A stretch of 64,000 bases of DNA from Streptomyces sp. YIM 130001 (GTDB lineage Bacteria; Actinomycetota; Actinomycetes; Streptomycetales; Streptomycetaceae). The position numbers and the translations under genes were made by a program. The stretch lies in the NCBI RefSeq assembly GCF_003574445.1, contig NZ_KZ984551.1, positions 256,262 through 320,261 of the forward strand, in the 5' to 3' direction. Below are positions 18,645 through 26,998 of this stretch, in pieces (position 1 is the first letter of the stretch; every line of letters begins with the position of its first letter). The notes beneath the pieces are model-generated. The model was not told the DNA's origin, ran no database searches, and was given only the letters and a program-made list of their open reading frames with translations.

Positions 18645-21458
18645 TCAGCCCACCGACGAGTAGGCGACCACTCCGCGCCGCAGTGCGTCCACGGCCTTGC
18701 GCGCGTTCTTGCCGACCGTGCTGTCCTCGGTCGGTGCGGCCGCCGAGATCTGCCCCAGGACGTCGATGACCTGCTTGCACCAGCGCACGAAGTCGCCGGC
18801 GGGCATCTCGGCCTCGCGCAGCACCTCGTCAAGGCCCTTGTCGGACGCCCACATGTACGCCGCCCAGGCGAAGCCCAGATCCGGTTCACGCTGGCCGACG
18901 CCCTCCGCCTGGCTGATCCGGAAGTCCTCCTCCAGCGCATCGAGCCGGCCCCAGATCCGCACCATCTCGCCGAGTGCCGCCTTGGCCTGCCCGGACGGCA
19001 GCTTCGGCGCGATGGCGTCGTCGGCCGCACGCGCCTCGTACACCAACGCGGAGACGCAGGCGGCCAGTTCGGCCGGGCTGAGGCCCTCCCAGACGCGCTC
19101 GCGCAGACATTCGCTGGCCAGCAGGTCCAGTTCGCCGTAGAGCCGGGCGAGACGCTTGCCGTGCTCGGTGACCTCGTCCCCGCGCAGGTAGTCCAGTTCG
19201 CCGAGCAGTTTGACGATCCGGTCGAAGGTCCGCGCGATGGTGTTCGTACGACCTTCGATGCGGCGCTCCAACTGCTTGGTGTCCCGCTGCAGTCGGGTGT
19301 ACCGCTCGCCCCAGCGGGCGTGGTCCTCGCGCTCGTCGCAGCCGTGGCAGGGATGCGCCTTGATGGCGGCACGCAGCCGCGCGATCTCGCGGTCGTCCAC
19401 GGCGGCCGAGCGTCCGCGCCGGTGCTTCTCGGGCCGCACGTGCCCCGCCTTGGTCCGCAGCGCGGAGGCCAGGTCCCGACGGGACTGCGGGGAGCGGGGG
19501 TTGAAGGACTTGGGGATCCGCATCCGCTCCAACGCCTCCACCGGCACCGGGAAGTCCATCGCCGCGAGCCGCTTGACCTGGCGCTCCGCGGTGAGGACCA
19601 GCGGGCGCGGGCCGTCCACCTGGTCGAACCCACGGTGGCCGTTCGACCGCCCCGCGGAAAGGCCCGGGTCGAGGACCAGGGCGAGACCGGCGAACTTGCC
19701 CGTCGGCACATGGATCACGTCACCGGGCTTGAGCTTCTCGAGTGCGGTGGCCGCGGCCGCCCTGCGCTGCACGGCTCCCTGCTTGGCCAGGTCGTTCTCC
19801 CGGTCCTTCAGGTCGCGGCGCAGTCCGGCGTACTCCTCGAAGTCGCCGAGGTGGCAGGTCATGGAGGCCTTGTAGCCGGCCAGTCCCTCCTCGTTGCGCT
19901 GGACCTGGCGGGAGATGCCGACCACCGCACGGTCCGCCTGGAACTGCGCGAAGGACGTCTCCAGCAGTTCCCGCGAGCGATGCCGCCCGAACTGCTGGAC
20001 CAGGTTCACCGCCATGTTGTACGAGGGCCGGAAGCTGGAGCGCAGCGGGTAGGTACGTGTCCCGGCGAGGCCGGCCAACGCCTCCGGGTTCATGCCACGC
20101 TGCCAGAGCACCACGGCGTGCCCCTCGACGTCGATTCCTCGGCGCCCCGCGCGACCGGTGAGCTGGGTGTACTCGCCGGGGGTGATGTCGGCGTGCTGTT
20201 CGCCGTTCCACTTGACGAGCTTCTCCAACACCACCGAACGGGCGGGCATGTTGATGCCGAGGGCCAGGGTCTCGGTGGCGAACACGGCCTTGACCAGGCC
20301 GTGCAGGAAGAGCTCCTCGACGACCTCCTTGAACGTCGGCAGCATGCCCGCGTGATGGGCCGCGATACCGCGCTCGAGGGCCTCTATCCACTCGAAGTAC
20401 CCGAGGACGTGCAGGTCTTCGTCCGGAATGGCCGCCGTGCGCTCCTCGACGATCTCCCGCACCCGGCGTCGACCGGCCTCGTCGTTGAGCCGCAGGCCGG
20501 CGTAGAGGCACTGCTGGACGGCGGACTCGCAGCCGGCCCGGCTGAAGATGAAGGTGATCGCCGGCAGCAGGTCCTCTGCGTCGAGCCGCTCGATGACCTC
20601 GGCGCGCCCGGGTGTCCAGATTCTCGACCGCTGACGGCGCTCCCGCTCGCGGTCGGCCTCGCGCATGTTCCGCCCGCGGCGCCGGTCACGGCCGTGCACC
20701 GGTCGACTGGCCTCCATCCGGGCCATCCGCGTGAGGTCGGGATTGACCTCGCGCTTCTTGGCCGAGGACTCCTCCTCGAACAGGTCGTACATCCGCCGCC
20801 CCGCGAGCACGTGCTGGAACAGCGGGACGGGCCGGTGCTCGGAGACGATCACCGCGGTGTCACCGCGGACGGTGTCGAGCCAGTCGCCGAACTCCTCCGC
20901 GTTCGACACGGTGGCCGAGAGGGAGACCAGGGTCACCGACTCGGGAAGGTGAATGATCACCTCCTCCCAGACGGCACCGCGGAAGCGGTCGGAGAGGTAG
21001 TGGACCTCGTCCATCACCACGTACCCGAGGCCGAGCAGCGACCGGGATCCCGCGTAGAGCATGTTCCGCAGGACCTCGGTGGTCATGACGACCACCGGAG
21101 CGTCGGAGTTGACGCTGTTGTCCCCGGTGAGGAGGCCGACCTTGTCCGAGCCGTAACGGCGGGCCAGATCCGCGTACTTCTGGTTCGAGAGCGCCTTGAT
21201 CGGCGTGGTGTAGAAACACTTCTTGCCCTGGCTCAGGGCCAGGTGCACGGCGAATTCGCCGACGATCGTCTTGCCCGATCCGGTGGGGGCGGCGACCAGC
21301 ACGCCCTTGCCCGATTCGAGTGCCTGGCAGGACTCGATCTGGAACGGGTCCAGACCGAAGTCGTACATCTCGCGGAAGGACGCGAGTGCGGTGGCCTGCT
21401 CGACAGCGCGCTTACGTGCTGCCTCGTACCGCTCGGCCGGTGAGAGGTCCTCTGTCAT
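18645..21458 (-). CDS. Ski2/HelY-like DEAD/DEAH-box RNA helicase
   Basis: About 937 residues. Helicase motifs are in order: APTGSGKT at 57-64 (motif I), TTPIKALSNQ (Ia), VMDEVHYLSD at 148-157 (II, DEVH), SLSATVSN (III), then the C-terminal RecA domain with MLPTFKEVVEELF and QLTGRAGRRGID (VI). The rest resembles the Ski2/Mtr4 winged-helix and helical-bundle region. A CHGCDEREDH segment near residue 700 could bind metal. Such helicases are thought to act in RNA turnover or processing. The start at MTEDLSPAERY is chosen by family resemblance. It is the last gene of a long minus-strand run that begins upstream with pafB. Confidence 0.9.
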   Translation of the reverse strand: MTEDLSPAERYEAARKRAVEQATALASFREMYDFGLDPFQIESCQALESGKGVLVAAPTGSGKTIVGEFAVHLALSQGKKCFYTTPIKALSNQKYADLARRYGSDKVGLLTGDNSVNSDAPVVVMTTEVLRNMLYAGSRSLLGLGYVVMDEVHYLSDRFRGAVWEEVIIHLPESVTLVSLSATVSNAEEFGDWLDTVRGDTAVIVSEHRPVPLFQHVLAGRRMYDLFEEESSAKKREVNPDLTRMARMEASRPVHGRDRRRGRNMREADRERERRQRSRIWTPGRAEVIERLDAEDLLPAITFIFSRAGCESAVQQCLYAGLRLNDEAGRRRVREIVEERTAAIPDEDLHVLGYFEWIEALERGIAAHHAGMLPTFKEVVEELFLHGLVKAVFATETLALGINMPARSVVLEKLVKWNGEQHADITPGEYTQLTGRAGRRGIDVEGHAVVLWQRGMNPEALAGLAGTRTYPLRSSFRPSYNMAVNLVQQFGRHRSRELLETSFAQFQADRAVVGISRQVQRNEEGLAGYKASMTCHLGDFEEYAGLRRDLKDRENDLAKQGAVQRRAAAATALEKLKPGDVIHVPTGKFAGLALVLDPGLSAGRSNGHRGFDQVDGPRPLVLTAERQVKRLAAMDFPVPVEALERMRIPKSFNPRSPQSRRDLASALRTKAGHVRPEKHRRGRSAAVDDREIARLRAAIKAHPCHGCDEREDHARWGERYTRLQRDTKQLERRIEGRTNTIARTFDRIVKLLGELDYLRGDEVTEHGKRLARLYGELDLLASECLRERVWEGLSPAELAACVSALVYEARAADDAIAPKLPSGQAKAALGEMVRIWGRLDALEEDFRISQAEGVGQREPDLGFAWAAYMWASDKGLDEVLREAEMPAGDFVRWCKQVIDVLGQISAAAPTEDSTVGKNARKAVDALRRGVVAYSSVG

Positions 21459-21544
21459 CTTGTCGTCGAGCCTACCCGCCACCACTGACACAGGTCGTGG
21501 TCTTATCCACGCACCGGCCGGACCGGGCCCGGCCCCGTCAGGTG

Positions 21545-22435
21545 CTACGGGACCAGCACGGTCACCGCCCGGGGCACGCACTCGGCGGTCAGCGGCAGCG
21601 GGCCGAGCGGCTCTCCGTCCGCATACCCGGTGGTCGCGGCCGCTTCCAGGGAGATCTTCGAGACCCGGTGCACGGTGACCTTCGGGTGGCTGAGATGCGT
21701 GCCCTTGTAGACGCGCGGAAAGACCTTCAGGAGCGTCGCGCGGCTGCAGTCCCCGACGATCGTGACGTCGAAGAGCCCGTCGTCCATCTCCGCGCCGGCG
21801 CAGATCCGCATGCCCCCGCCGTACGAGGTCCCGTTCCCCACCGCGATCAGCGTGGCCTCGATCTCGCGCGCCGGGCCGTCGTCGAGTGCGATACGGAACG
21901 GGGTCGGCCGGAACGCGGCGAGTTCGGCCAGGATCGCCAGGTCGTACTTGAAGCGGCCACGCGGCCACCGCATGCGGTTGCCCCGGTCGTTCACCCGTGA
22001 GTCGAAGCCTGTCGCGAGCACCGAGCCGAACCAGCGCTCGCCTGCCCGCCCGAGGTCCAGCTCGCGCAGTCGGGCACCCTTGAGCGCCTCGGCCGCGGCC
22101 CGTCCCGCCTCCTCGGGGGCGAGCACCGGCAGACCGAGCGCGCGGGCGTAGTCGTTGCCGGTGCCGACGGCGACCAGGCCGAGCGGGGTGCGGGTGCCGG
22201 CCACCGCCTGCAGCGCCAGATTCGCCATTCCGTCGCCGCCGACGGCTATCAGGGCCCCGGTCCCCGCGTCCACCGCCTCGCGGGCTCGGGCCAGGGCGTC
22301 GGCGGCGTCGGCCCCGAGCACCGTACGCACGGAGAATCCGGCCTTCCGCAACGCCGAAGCGGCCGGCTGCGCCGCGCGGGCGCCCCGGCCGCGTCCCGCG
22401 GTGGGATTGACGAAAAGGGTGACGTCGCTGGTCAC
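21545..22435 (-). CDS. diacylglycerol kinase-family lipid kinase
   Basis: A 296-residue DAGK-catalytic-domain protein. It shows LFVNPTAGRGRG at 7-18, the nucleotide loop AVGGDGMAN at 64-72, and VAVGTGNDYARALGLP at 88-103, followed by the C-terminal beta-domain with SYGGGMRICAGAEMDDGLFDV. It should phosphorylate diacylglycerol or a related lipid such as sphingosine or ceramide. It lies 45 bases downstream of tatC and 86 bases upstream of the helicase gene, all on the minus strand. Confidence 0.9.
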   Translation of the reverse strand: MTSDVTLFVNPTAGRGRGARAAQPAASALRKAGFSVRTVLGADAADALARAREAVDAGTGALIAVGGDGMANLALQAVAGTRTPLGLVAVGTGNDYARALGLPVLAPEEAGRAAAEALKGARLRELDLGRAGERWFGSVLATGFDSRVNDRGNRMRWPRGRFKYDLAILAELAAFRPTPFRIALDDGPAREIEATLIAVGNGTSYGGGMRICAGAEMDDGLFDVTIVGDCSRATLLKVFPRVYKGTHLSHPKVTVHRVSKISLEAAATTGYADGEPLGPLPLTAECVPRAVTVLVP

Positions 22436-22480
22436 TGAGGGTCCCCCCGTCCGGAACAGGTGCGCGAGGACCCTACAAGA

Positions 22481-23428
22481 TCAGGTGACGTCGTCGAAAC
22501 CGTTCAGCCGCCGGTCCTTGTCCGTGCTCGCTGAGCTCGCCTGCTCCGGCAGCGCCCGGGCGGACGGTACGGCCGCCACCTCGTCGACGCCCGCGGGGGT
22601 CAGGTCGATGTCGGAGGCCTCGTCGTCGTCGAGCTCGGCGTCCGGGTTGTTGCGCAGCCGGCGACGGTCGTTGATCAGCGAGAAGGCGACGGCGATGAAG
22701 TAGAGCACGATGATCGGCCCGGCCAGCGCGATCATGCCGACGGGGTCGGTGGTAGGTGTCACCACGGCGCCGAAGACGAAGACACCCATCACGACGCCGC
22801 GCCACCAGCCGACCATGCGACGACCGGTCACCACACCGGTCATGTTCAGCATGATCAGAAGCAGCGGCAGCTCGAAGGAGATCCCGAAGACGAGCACCAT
22901 GCGGACGGTGAAGTCGAGCAGGTCGTCCAGGGCGAGGATGTTCGCCGAGCCGTCGGGGGTGATGCCGAGCAGGACCTTCATGCTGATCGGCAGGATCACG
23001 TAGGCGAGGTAGGCACCCCCCGCGAACAGCGGGACGGCCGCGCCGACGAAGGCGTAGGTGTACCGCCTCTCGCTCTTGTGCAGGCCCGGCGCGACGAACG
23101 CCCAGAGCTGGTACAGCCACACCGGGCTGGCCACGATGATGCCGGCCATGAGGCTGACCTTGACGGTCGTCGTGAAGGGGGAAAGCAGGGTGTTGAAGGA
23201 GACCACGGCACAGCTGCCGCCGGTGCTCTCGCCCAGACCGCCCTCACAGCGCGGCACCGGGTCGGAGAGGAACCGCATCAGGTCCTCGCTGTAGAACGCG
23301 GCCACGATCGTGACCACGGTGATGGCGAGCAGCCCTTTGGCCAGCCGGTTACGGAGTTCGCGCAAGTGGTCCGCGAGCGGCATCCGGCCCTCGGGGTCCT
23401 TCTCCAACTTGCGGGCAGACTTGGGCAA
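22481..23428 (-). CDS. tatC: Sec-independent protein translocase TatC
   Basis: A 315-residue six-helix membrane protein with the TatC N-terminal signature MPLADHLRELRNRL and conserved FSFELPLLLIMLN-like and PTTDPVG segments. TatC recognises twin-arginine signal peptides and recruits TatA. An acidic, disordered C-terminal tail of about 60 residues follows the last helix. It lies 47 bases downstream of tatA and is clearly in the same operon. The function is certain from sequence and context. Confidence 0.97.
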   Translation of the reverse strand: MPKSARKLEKDPEGRMPLADHLRELRNRLAKGLLAITVVTIVAAFYSEDLMRFLSDPVPRCEGGLGESTGGSCAVVSFNTLLSPFTTTVKVSLMAGIIVASPVWLYQLWAFVAPGLHKSERRYTYAFVGAAVPLFAGGAYLAYVILPISMKVLLGITPDGSANILALDDLLDFTVRMVLVFGISFELPLLLIMLNMTGVVTGRRMVGWWRGVVMGVFVFGAVVTPTTDPVGMIALAGPIIVLYFIAVAFSLINDRRRLRNNPDAELDDDEASDIDLTPAGVDEVAAVPSARALPEQASSASTDKDRRLNGFDDVT

Positions 23429-23475
23429 CCCACGTCCTCATCTCGTGCGGCAGGCCTGCCTGGGCCTGCTCCGGA

Positions 23476-23766
23476 TCAGCGCTGCGTCGTACGGTCGGTC
23501 GGCTCGTTCACGGGGCGTGAGGTGCTCACGTCACCGGGCGAGGCCTGGATCGTACGGGGAGCGGCCTGGTCCGTCGCCGCGTCCTCGTTCGGCGGGTCGG
23601 CCGGGGTGTTCTGCGGCTCGTCCTTCTTCATCTGCTTGGCCTCGCTCTTGAGGATGCGCGCGGACTTGCCGAGCGAACGGGCCATGTCCGGAAGCTTCTT
23701 GGCTCCGAACAGCAGGATGACGACGACGAGGATCAGGATGATCTCGGTGGTGCCGAGCCTACCCAT
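23476..23766 (-). CDS. tatA: twin-arginine translocase subunit TatA
   Basis: A 96-residue protein with a single N-terminal helix, [20 protein letters not shown], followed by the [16 protein letters not shown] amphipathic-helix motif and a charged tail. TatA polymerises to form the export pore with TatC. No tatB is seen in the window, in keeping with actinobacteria where it is usually encoded elsewhere. Upstream on the minus strand are two small conserved genes and pafC/pafB. Confidence 0.97.
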   Translation of the reverse strand: MGRLGTTEIILILVVVILLFGAKKLPDMARSLGKSARILKSEAKQMKKDEPQNTPADPPNEDAATDQAAPRTIQASPGDVSTSRPVNEPTDRTTQR

Positions 23767-23813
23767 AGCTGAATACCTTCTTCACCGAGACGACAGGTGT
23801 CATGTGCGGTGGC

Positions 23814-23827
23814 CGGACGTACGTCCG
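23814..23827. promoter_or_regulatory. 14-base palindrome upstream of tatA
   Basis: CGGACGTACGTCCG is a perfect palindrome about 50 bases upstream of the tatA start, in the 238-base gap between tatA and the small membrane protein gene. It could be an operator or part of a leader hairpin; nothing else in this gap looks coding. Confidence 0.3.
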
Positions 23828-24004
23828 ACCCCGGGGCTTGGCAGCGATCGTAACCCGCAGGAGTAAACGCAGGGCAATGCCTGTGCATACTCCCCGTTGC
23901 GCTCCCACCTCGTCCCGGGACCACTGTTCTTGCAGCGTACTCGCCAGGGTGCCGGAGGTGACAGGGTCCGTACCGGAGTCGGACGCATCGGCTCCGGTGA
24001 CCGG

Positions 24005-24202
24005 TCAGACGGTGTCGTGCCCCGCGCGGGCCGCATCGGTCGCCGCCCGCTCCAGTTCCTCGGCCGCCTGGTTGATCTTCACGGCGGTGGCGGAAACCTG
24101 CCGGCCCAGGCGCCTGACCTCCAGGAACACCCGCATCGCGAGGACTCCGAGCAGGGCGAGACCGCAGAACCCCAGGGCGATCGCGAGCATGGGCCAGAAC
24201 AT
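24005..24202 (-). CDS. small single-pass membrane protein of unknown function
   Basis: A small protein of about 65 residues. An N-terminal membrane helix (MFWPMLAIALGFCGLALLGV) is followed by a short arginine-containing segment and a helical, Ala/Glu-rich tail (VKINQAAEELERAATDAARA) that may form a coiled coil. ATG 24202 is chosen because GGTGG lies just upstream; a GTG at 24211 would add three residues. It lies ten bases after the zinc-ribbon-like gene and before tatA. Its placement next to tatA suggests an envelope role, but no family is recognised. Confidence 0.7.
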   Translation of the reverse strand: MFWPMLAIALGFCGLALLGVLAMRVFLEVRRLGRQVSATAVKINQAAEELERAATDAARAGHDTV

Positions 24203-24212
24203 GCGCGCCACC

Positions 24213-24470
24213 CTAGACGGTGGAGTGCAGCTTCAAGGTCCGCACCCCGCCCCCGGTGAGAAGTTCGACGATCCGCTCTCCGGCCGGCTTACGCACCGAT
24301 ACGCCGCATTCCGGGCAGGTGAACGAGTAGAACGTGGTGCGCCGGCTGGCCCCGATCGCAAGCCGCAGCGCGCCCGCGGAGAGTTCGAAGTGCGCACGGC
24401 AGTCGGGGCAGGCCGCACGGAAGACAACCGGGACGCGCGTGGCCCCGGCCACGGTCGACACCACCGTCAT
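24213..24470 (-). CDS. small zinc-ribbon-like protein
   Basis: An 85-residue protein with two CxxC pairs (CPDC near residue 21 and CPEC near residue 52) that probably bind one zinc ion. The ATG overlaps the stop of pafC by four bases (ATGA), so it is translationally coupled to the WYL regulator. No enzyme motif is visible. It could bind nucleic acid or protein; function is unknown. Confidence 0.75.
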   Translation of the reverse strand: MTVVSTVAGATRVPVVFRAACPDCRAHFELSAGALRLAIGASRRTTFYSFTCPECGVSVRKPAGERIVELLTGGGVRTLKLHSTV

Positions 24471-25432
24471 ACCGGCTCCCCCTGCTCCTCGTAGGCGGCG
24501 AGCGCCTCGGCCGCGGCCCGCCGCGCGCTCACCGCGAGTTCCGGCGGCGACACGATCCGTCCGTCCCGGCCGAGCCGCAGCGCAAGACGCCGCAGTGACG
24601 CCGGGTCGGGCGTGCGAAGTGCGATGCGCAGCCCGCCGTCCGCGGTGTCCTCCGCGCTGTCGTGCGGATAGTACTCGGCGACCCAGCGGCCGGACGGGCC
24701 CACCTCGATGACGACCTCCGGGTCGTCCGCGGACGGCTGCACCAGACCTTCAGAGAGATCCCGAAGCTCCAGCTCGGGCGGCGCGGCAGCCTCGTCGAGG
24801 ATCCGGATCTCGGCCACCCGGTCGAGCCGGAAGGTACGCCGCGCCTCGGAGCGCAGGCACCAAGCCTCCATGTACGTGTGGCCGAGGGCGAAGAGACGGA
24901 TCGGGTCGACCTCGCGCTCGGCCAGCTCGTCACGGGCCGGCGAGTAGTACTTCAGCCAGAGCCTGCGCCGCTCCGAGATGGCCCGGTCGACCTCGGCGAA
25001 CACGCCGCCCTCCGACTCGAAGGTCACCGAGAGTCGGTCGCTGGCCCCGGCGACCTCGCCGGCTGCGGCCTCCAGCTTGGCCGTGGCCCGTACCAGCGCC
25101 TCCCGGTCGCTCTCGCGCAGACCCGGCAGTGTGGCCACCGCCCGGGCCGCGACGAGCAGTGCCGTCGCCTCGTCCGCCGCGAGCCGCAGCGGGGCGGCCA
25201 CGTCGTCCGGGTTGTGCCACCAGATCCGCTCACCGTCGGTGTCGATGTCGAGCAGGTCACCGCCGCGGAAGCTGGTCCCGCACAGCGGCAGTACGTCGAG
25301 GTCGGAGATCAGCTCGTCCTCGGTGACACCGAAGGCGCGGGCGACGTCCCCCACCCGGGCGCCGGGGCGCTCGCGCAGATAGGTCACCAGGGACAGCATC
25401 CGCCTGGTCTGGTCGATCGCGTTCGCAGCCAT
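24467..25432 (-). CDS. pafC: WYL-domain regulator PafC
   Basis: A 321-residue regulator with an N-terminal helix-turn-helix (about 8-50, AFGVTEDELISDLDVL) and a WYL domain (about 135-215, with RLWLKYYSPARDEL) plus a C-terminal WCX-like region. In mycobacteria PafB and PafC form a heterodimer that activates DNA-damage genes independently of RecA/LexA. The adjacent second WYL gene 18 bases upstream and the nearby pafA support this identity. The stop overlaps the zinc-ribbon gene start. Confidence 0.88.
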   Translation of the reverse strand: MAANAIDQTRRMLSLVTYLRERPGARVGDVARAFGVTEDELISDLDVLPLCGTSFRGGDLLDIDTDGERIWWHNPDDVAAPLRLAADEATALLVAARAVATLPGLRESDREALVRATAKLEAAAGEVAGASDRLSVTFESEGGVFAEVDRAISERRRLWLKYYSPARDELAEREVDPIRLFALGHTYMEAWCLRSEARRTFRLDRVAEIRILDEAAAPPELELRDLSEGLVQPSADDPEVVIEVGPSGRWVAEYYPHDSAEDTADGGLRIALRTPDPASLRRLALRLGRDGRIVSPPELAVSARRAAAEALAAYEEQGEPV

Positions 25433-25450
25433 GTGCGCTCGGTCTCCCCC

Positions 25451-26407
25451 TCAGTCCTTGGCCACGGCGCGCAGCCGGTCCACCACTTCGGCCCGCAGCT
25501 CCGCGGGTTCGAGCACCACTACGTCCGGCCCGAACTCCACCAGCCAGGCGTCCAGGCCGTGCCCGTACGGGATCTCCAACTCGTCCCAGCCGTCCCCGAG
25601 TTCCCGCTGAGTCGTGGCCTTCGCCCGCAGCGGGTAGCCGGCCTCCGAGCGCAGCCGGATCCGTGCGGAACGCTCGGCGATCTCCCCGGCCCAACTCGCC
25701 ACCGTCTCCCGCACGGTCACCACGTCGGGTACCGCGGCGGAGAACTTCCCGGCCTTCGACCGGACCCGGCCGGTGATCCGGGACAGCCGGAAGACCCGCT
25801 CCGCGGCGCGGTCGGTGTCCCAGCCCGCCAGATACCAGTGGCCGCGCCAGCACTCGAGCGCCCAGGGCTCCACATGCCGGGTGGCGGGCCGTGCGGCGGT
25901 GGCCTTGCGGTAGTCGAAGACGACGGGACGGCGATCGCGGCAGGCGAGCATCAGCGGCTCGAACGCGGCCTCGTGCACGGGAATGCGGGGCTCGAGGGCG
26001 CTGTGCGTCTCGCGGGGCTCAGCGGCCTCCTCGGGCATCCCGGCCGCTCGCAGCTTCTGCAGTGCGCCGCTCGCCGCGCCCGCGAGGCGCGCCTGCTGCC
26101 ACACCTTCGCAGCGAGGCCCAGTGCCGCCGCCTCCTCGGCGTCGAGGGTGACGGGCGGCAGCCGGTTGCTGTCGCGGCGGGCCAGATAACCGGTGTCTCC
26201 GTCCAGGTTGTCGACCGTCTCGATGACCAGGCCGAGCTCGCGCAGATCGTCCTTGTCCCGCTCGAACATCCGGTTGAAGGCGTCGTCCGACGCGGCCTCC
26301 AGGTAAGCCTCGATCGACCCGCGCAACTCGCGTTTGCTGAGCGGCCGTCGCGTACCGAGCAGGCACAGCGCCAGATTCATCAGCCGCTCGGCCTTGGCAA
26401 TCGCCAT
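25451..26407 (-). CDS. pafB: WYL-domain regulator PafB
   Basis: A 318-residue protein with a winged helix-turn-helix (about 5-70, KRELRGSIEAYLEA and MFERDKDDLRELG) and a WYL domain (about 145-220, RRPVVFDYRKA and ECWRGHWYLAGWD). It pairs with the downstream WYL gene as PafB/PafC. Unlike the compact mycobacterial pafABC operon, two FKBP genes lie between pafB and pafA here. A hairpin at 26482-26523 separates it from the FKBP gene, so pafBC probably has its own promoter. Confidence 0.88.
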   Translation of the reverse strand: MAIAKAERLMNLALCLLGTRRPLSKRELRGSIEAYLEAASDDAFNRMFERDKDDLRELGLVIETVDNLDGDTGYLARRDSNRLPPVTLDAEEAAALGLAAKVWQQARLAGAASGALQKLRAAGMPEEAAEPRETHSALEPRIPVHEAAFEPLMLACRDRRPVVFDYRKATAARPATRHVEPWALECWRGHWYLAGWDTDRAAERVFRLSRITGRVRSKAGKFSAAVPDVVTVRETVASWAGEIAERSARIRLRSEAGYPLRAKATTQRELGDGWDELEIPYGHGLDAWLVEFGPDVVVLEPAELRAEVVDRLRAVAKD

Positions 26408-26481
26408 CGACGACCTACACCTTCCCCAAAGAGCGCTCCTGGACCGTCGACCGTACCGCCCCGGGGTGTCGCGGCAAAAGC

Positions 26482-26523
26482 CGAGGGCCCCCGCCGACAG
26501 GCAGGGGCCCTCGCCGGGGACCG
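26482..26523 (-). terminator. hairpin terminator after the cytoplasmic FKBP gene
   Basis: Perfect ten-base arms CGAGGGCCCC (26482-26491) and GGGGCCCTCG (26514-26523) with a 22-base loop, about 58 bases past the FKBP stop on the minus strand and upstream of pafB. Confidence 0.65.
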
Positions 26524-26580
26524 CACAGGCGGCCCCGGGCGCTCACCGGACGGGCCGCCCATCGGCGGACCCGTCGGGGA

Positions 26581-26955
26581 TCAGACGGAGACCAGGTCGC
26601 AGACGAAGATCAGCGTCTCGCCCGGAGCGATCCGGCCGCCGCCGGCACCCCGGTCGCCGTACGCCAGGTGCGCCGGGATGGTCAGCTGGCGGCGACCGCC
26701 CACCTTCATGCCCTGAACGCCCTGGTCCCAGCCGGAGATGACCTGGCCGGCACCGAGCTGGAAGGCCAGCGGGGTGCCGCGGTTCCAGCTGGCGTCGAAC
26801 TCCTCGCCGGAGGAGAAGGAGACACCCACGTAGTGGACCTGGACGGTGTCGCCCGCCTTGGCCACGGGGCCGTCGCCTTCCCAGATGTCCTTGATCTCGA
26901 GGTCGGCCGGGGGCTCACCGCCGGGGAAGTCGACCTCAGGCTTGTCGATGCTCAC
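26581..26955 (-). CDS. FKBP-type peptidyl-prolyl cis-trans isomerase (cytoplasmic)
   Basis: A single-domain FKBP of 124 residues with no signal peptide. Family landmarks are VQVHYVGVSFSSGEEFDASW, FQLGAGQVISGWDQGVQGMK and IPAHLAYGDRGAGG, which include the active-site Tyr, Asp, Trp and Ile/Tyr positions. It should speed proline isomerisation in protein folding. It lies 43 bases downstream of the lipoprotein FKBP gene and is probably co-transcribed with it. Confidence 0.93.
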   Translation of the reverse strand: MSIDKPEVDFPGGEPPADLEIKDIWEGDGPVAKAGDTVQVHYVGVSFSSGEEFDASWNRGTPLAFQLGAGQVISGWDQGVQGMKVGGRRQLTIPAHLAYGDRGAGGGRIAPGETLIFVCDLVSV

Positions 26956-26998
26956 ACGTGCTCCTGTGCTGTTCTGCGGATGGGCAACCGGGACAGTC

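Noticed and set aside
23814..23827. Terminator at the 14-base palindrome upstream of tatA
   Set aside because: A palindrome without a loop would make a poor hairpin and it lies close to the tatA start; kept only as a weak regulatory candidate.
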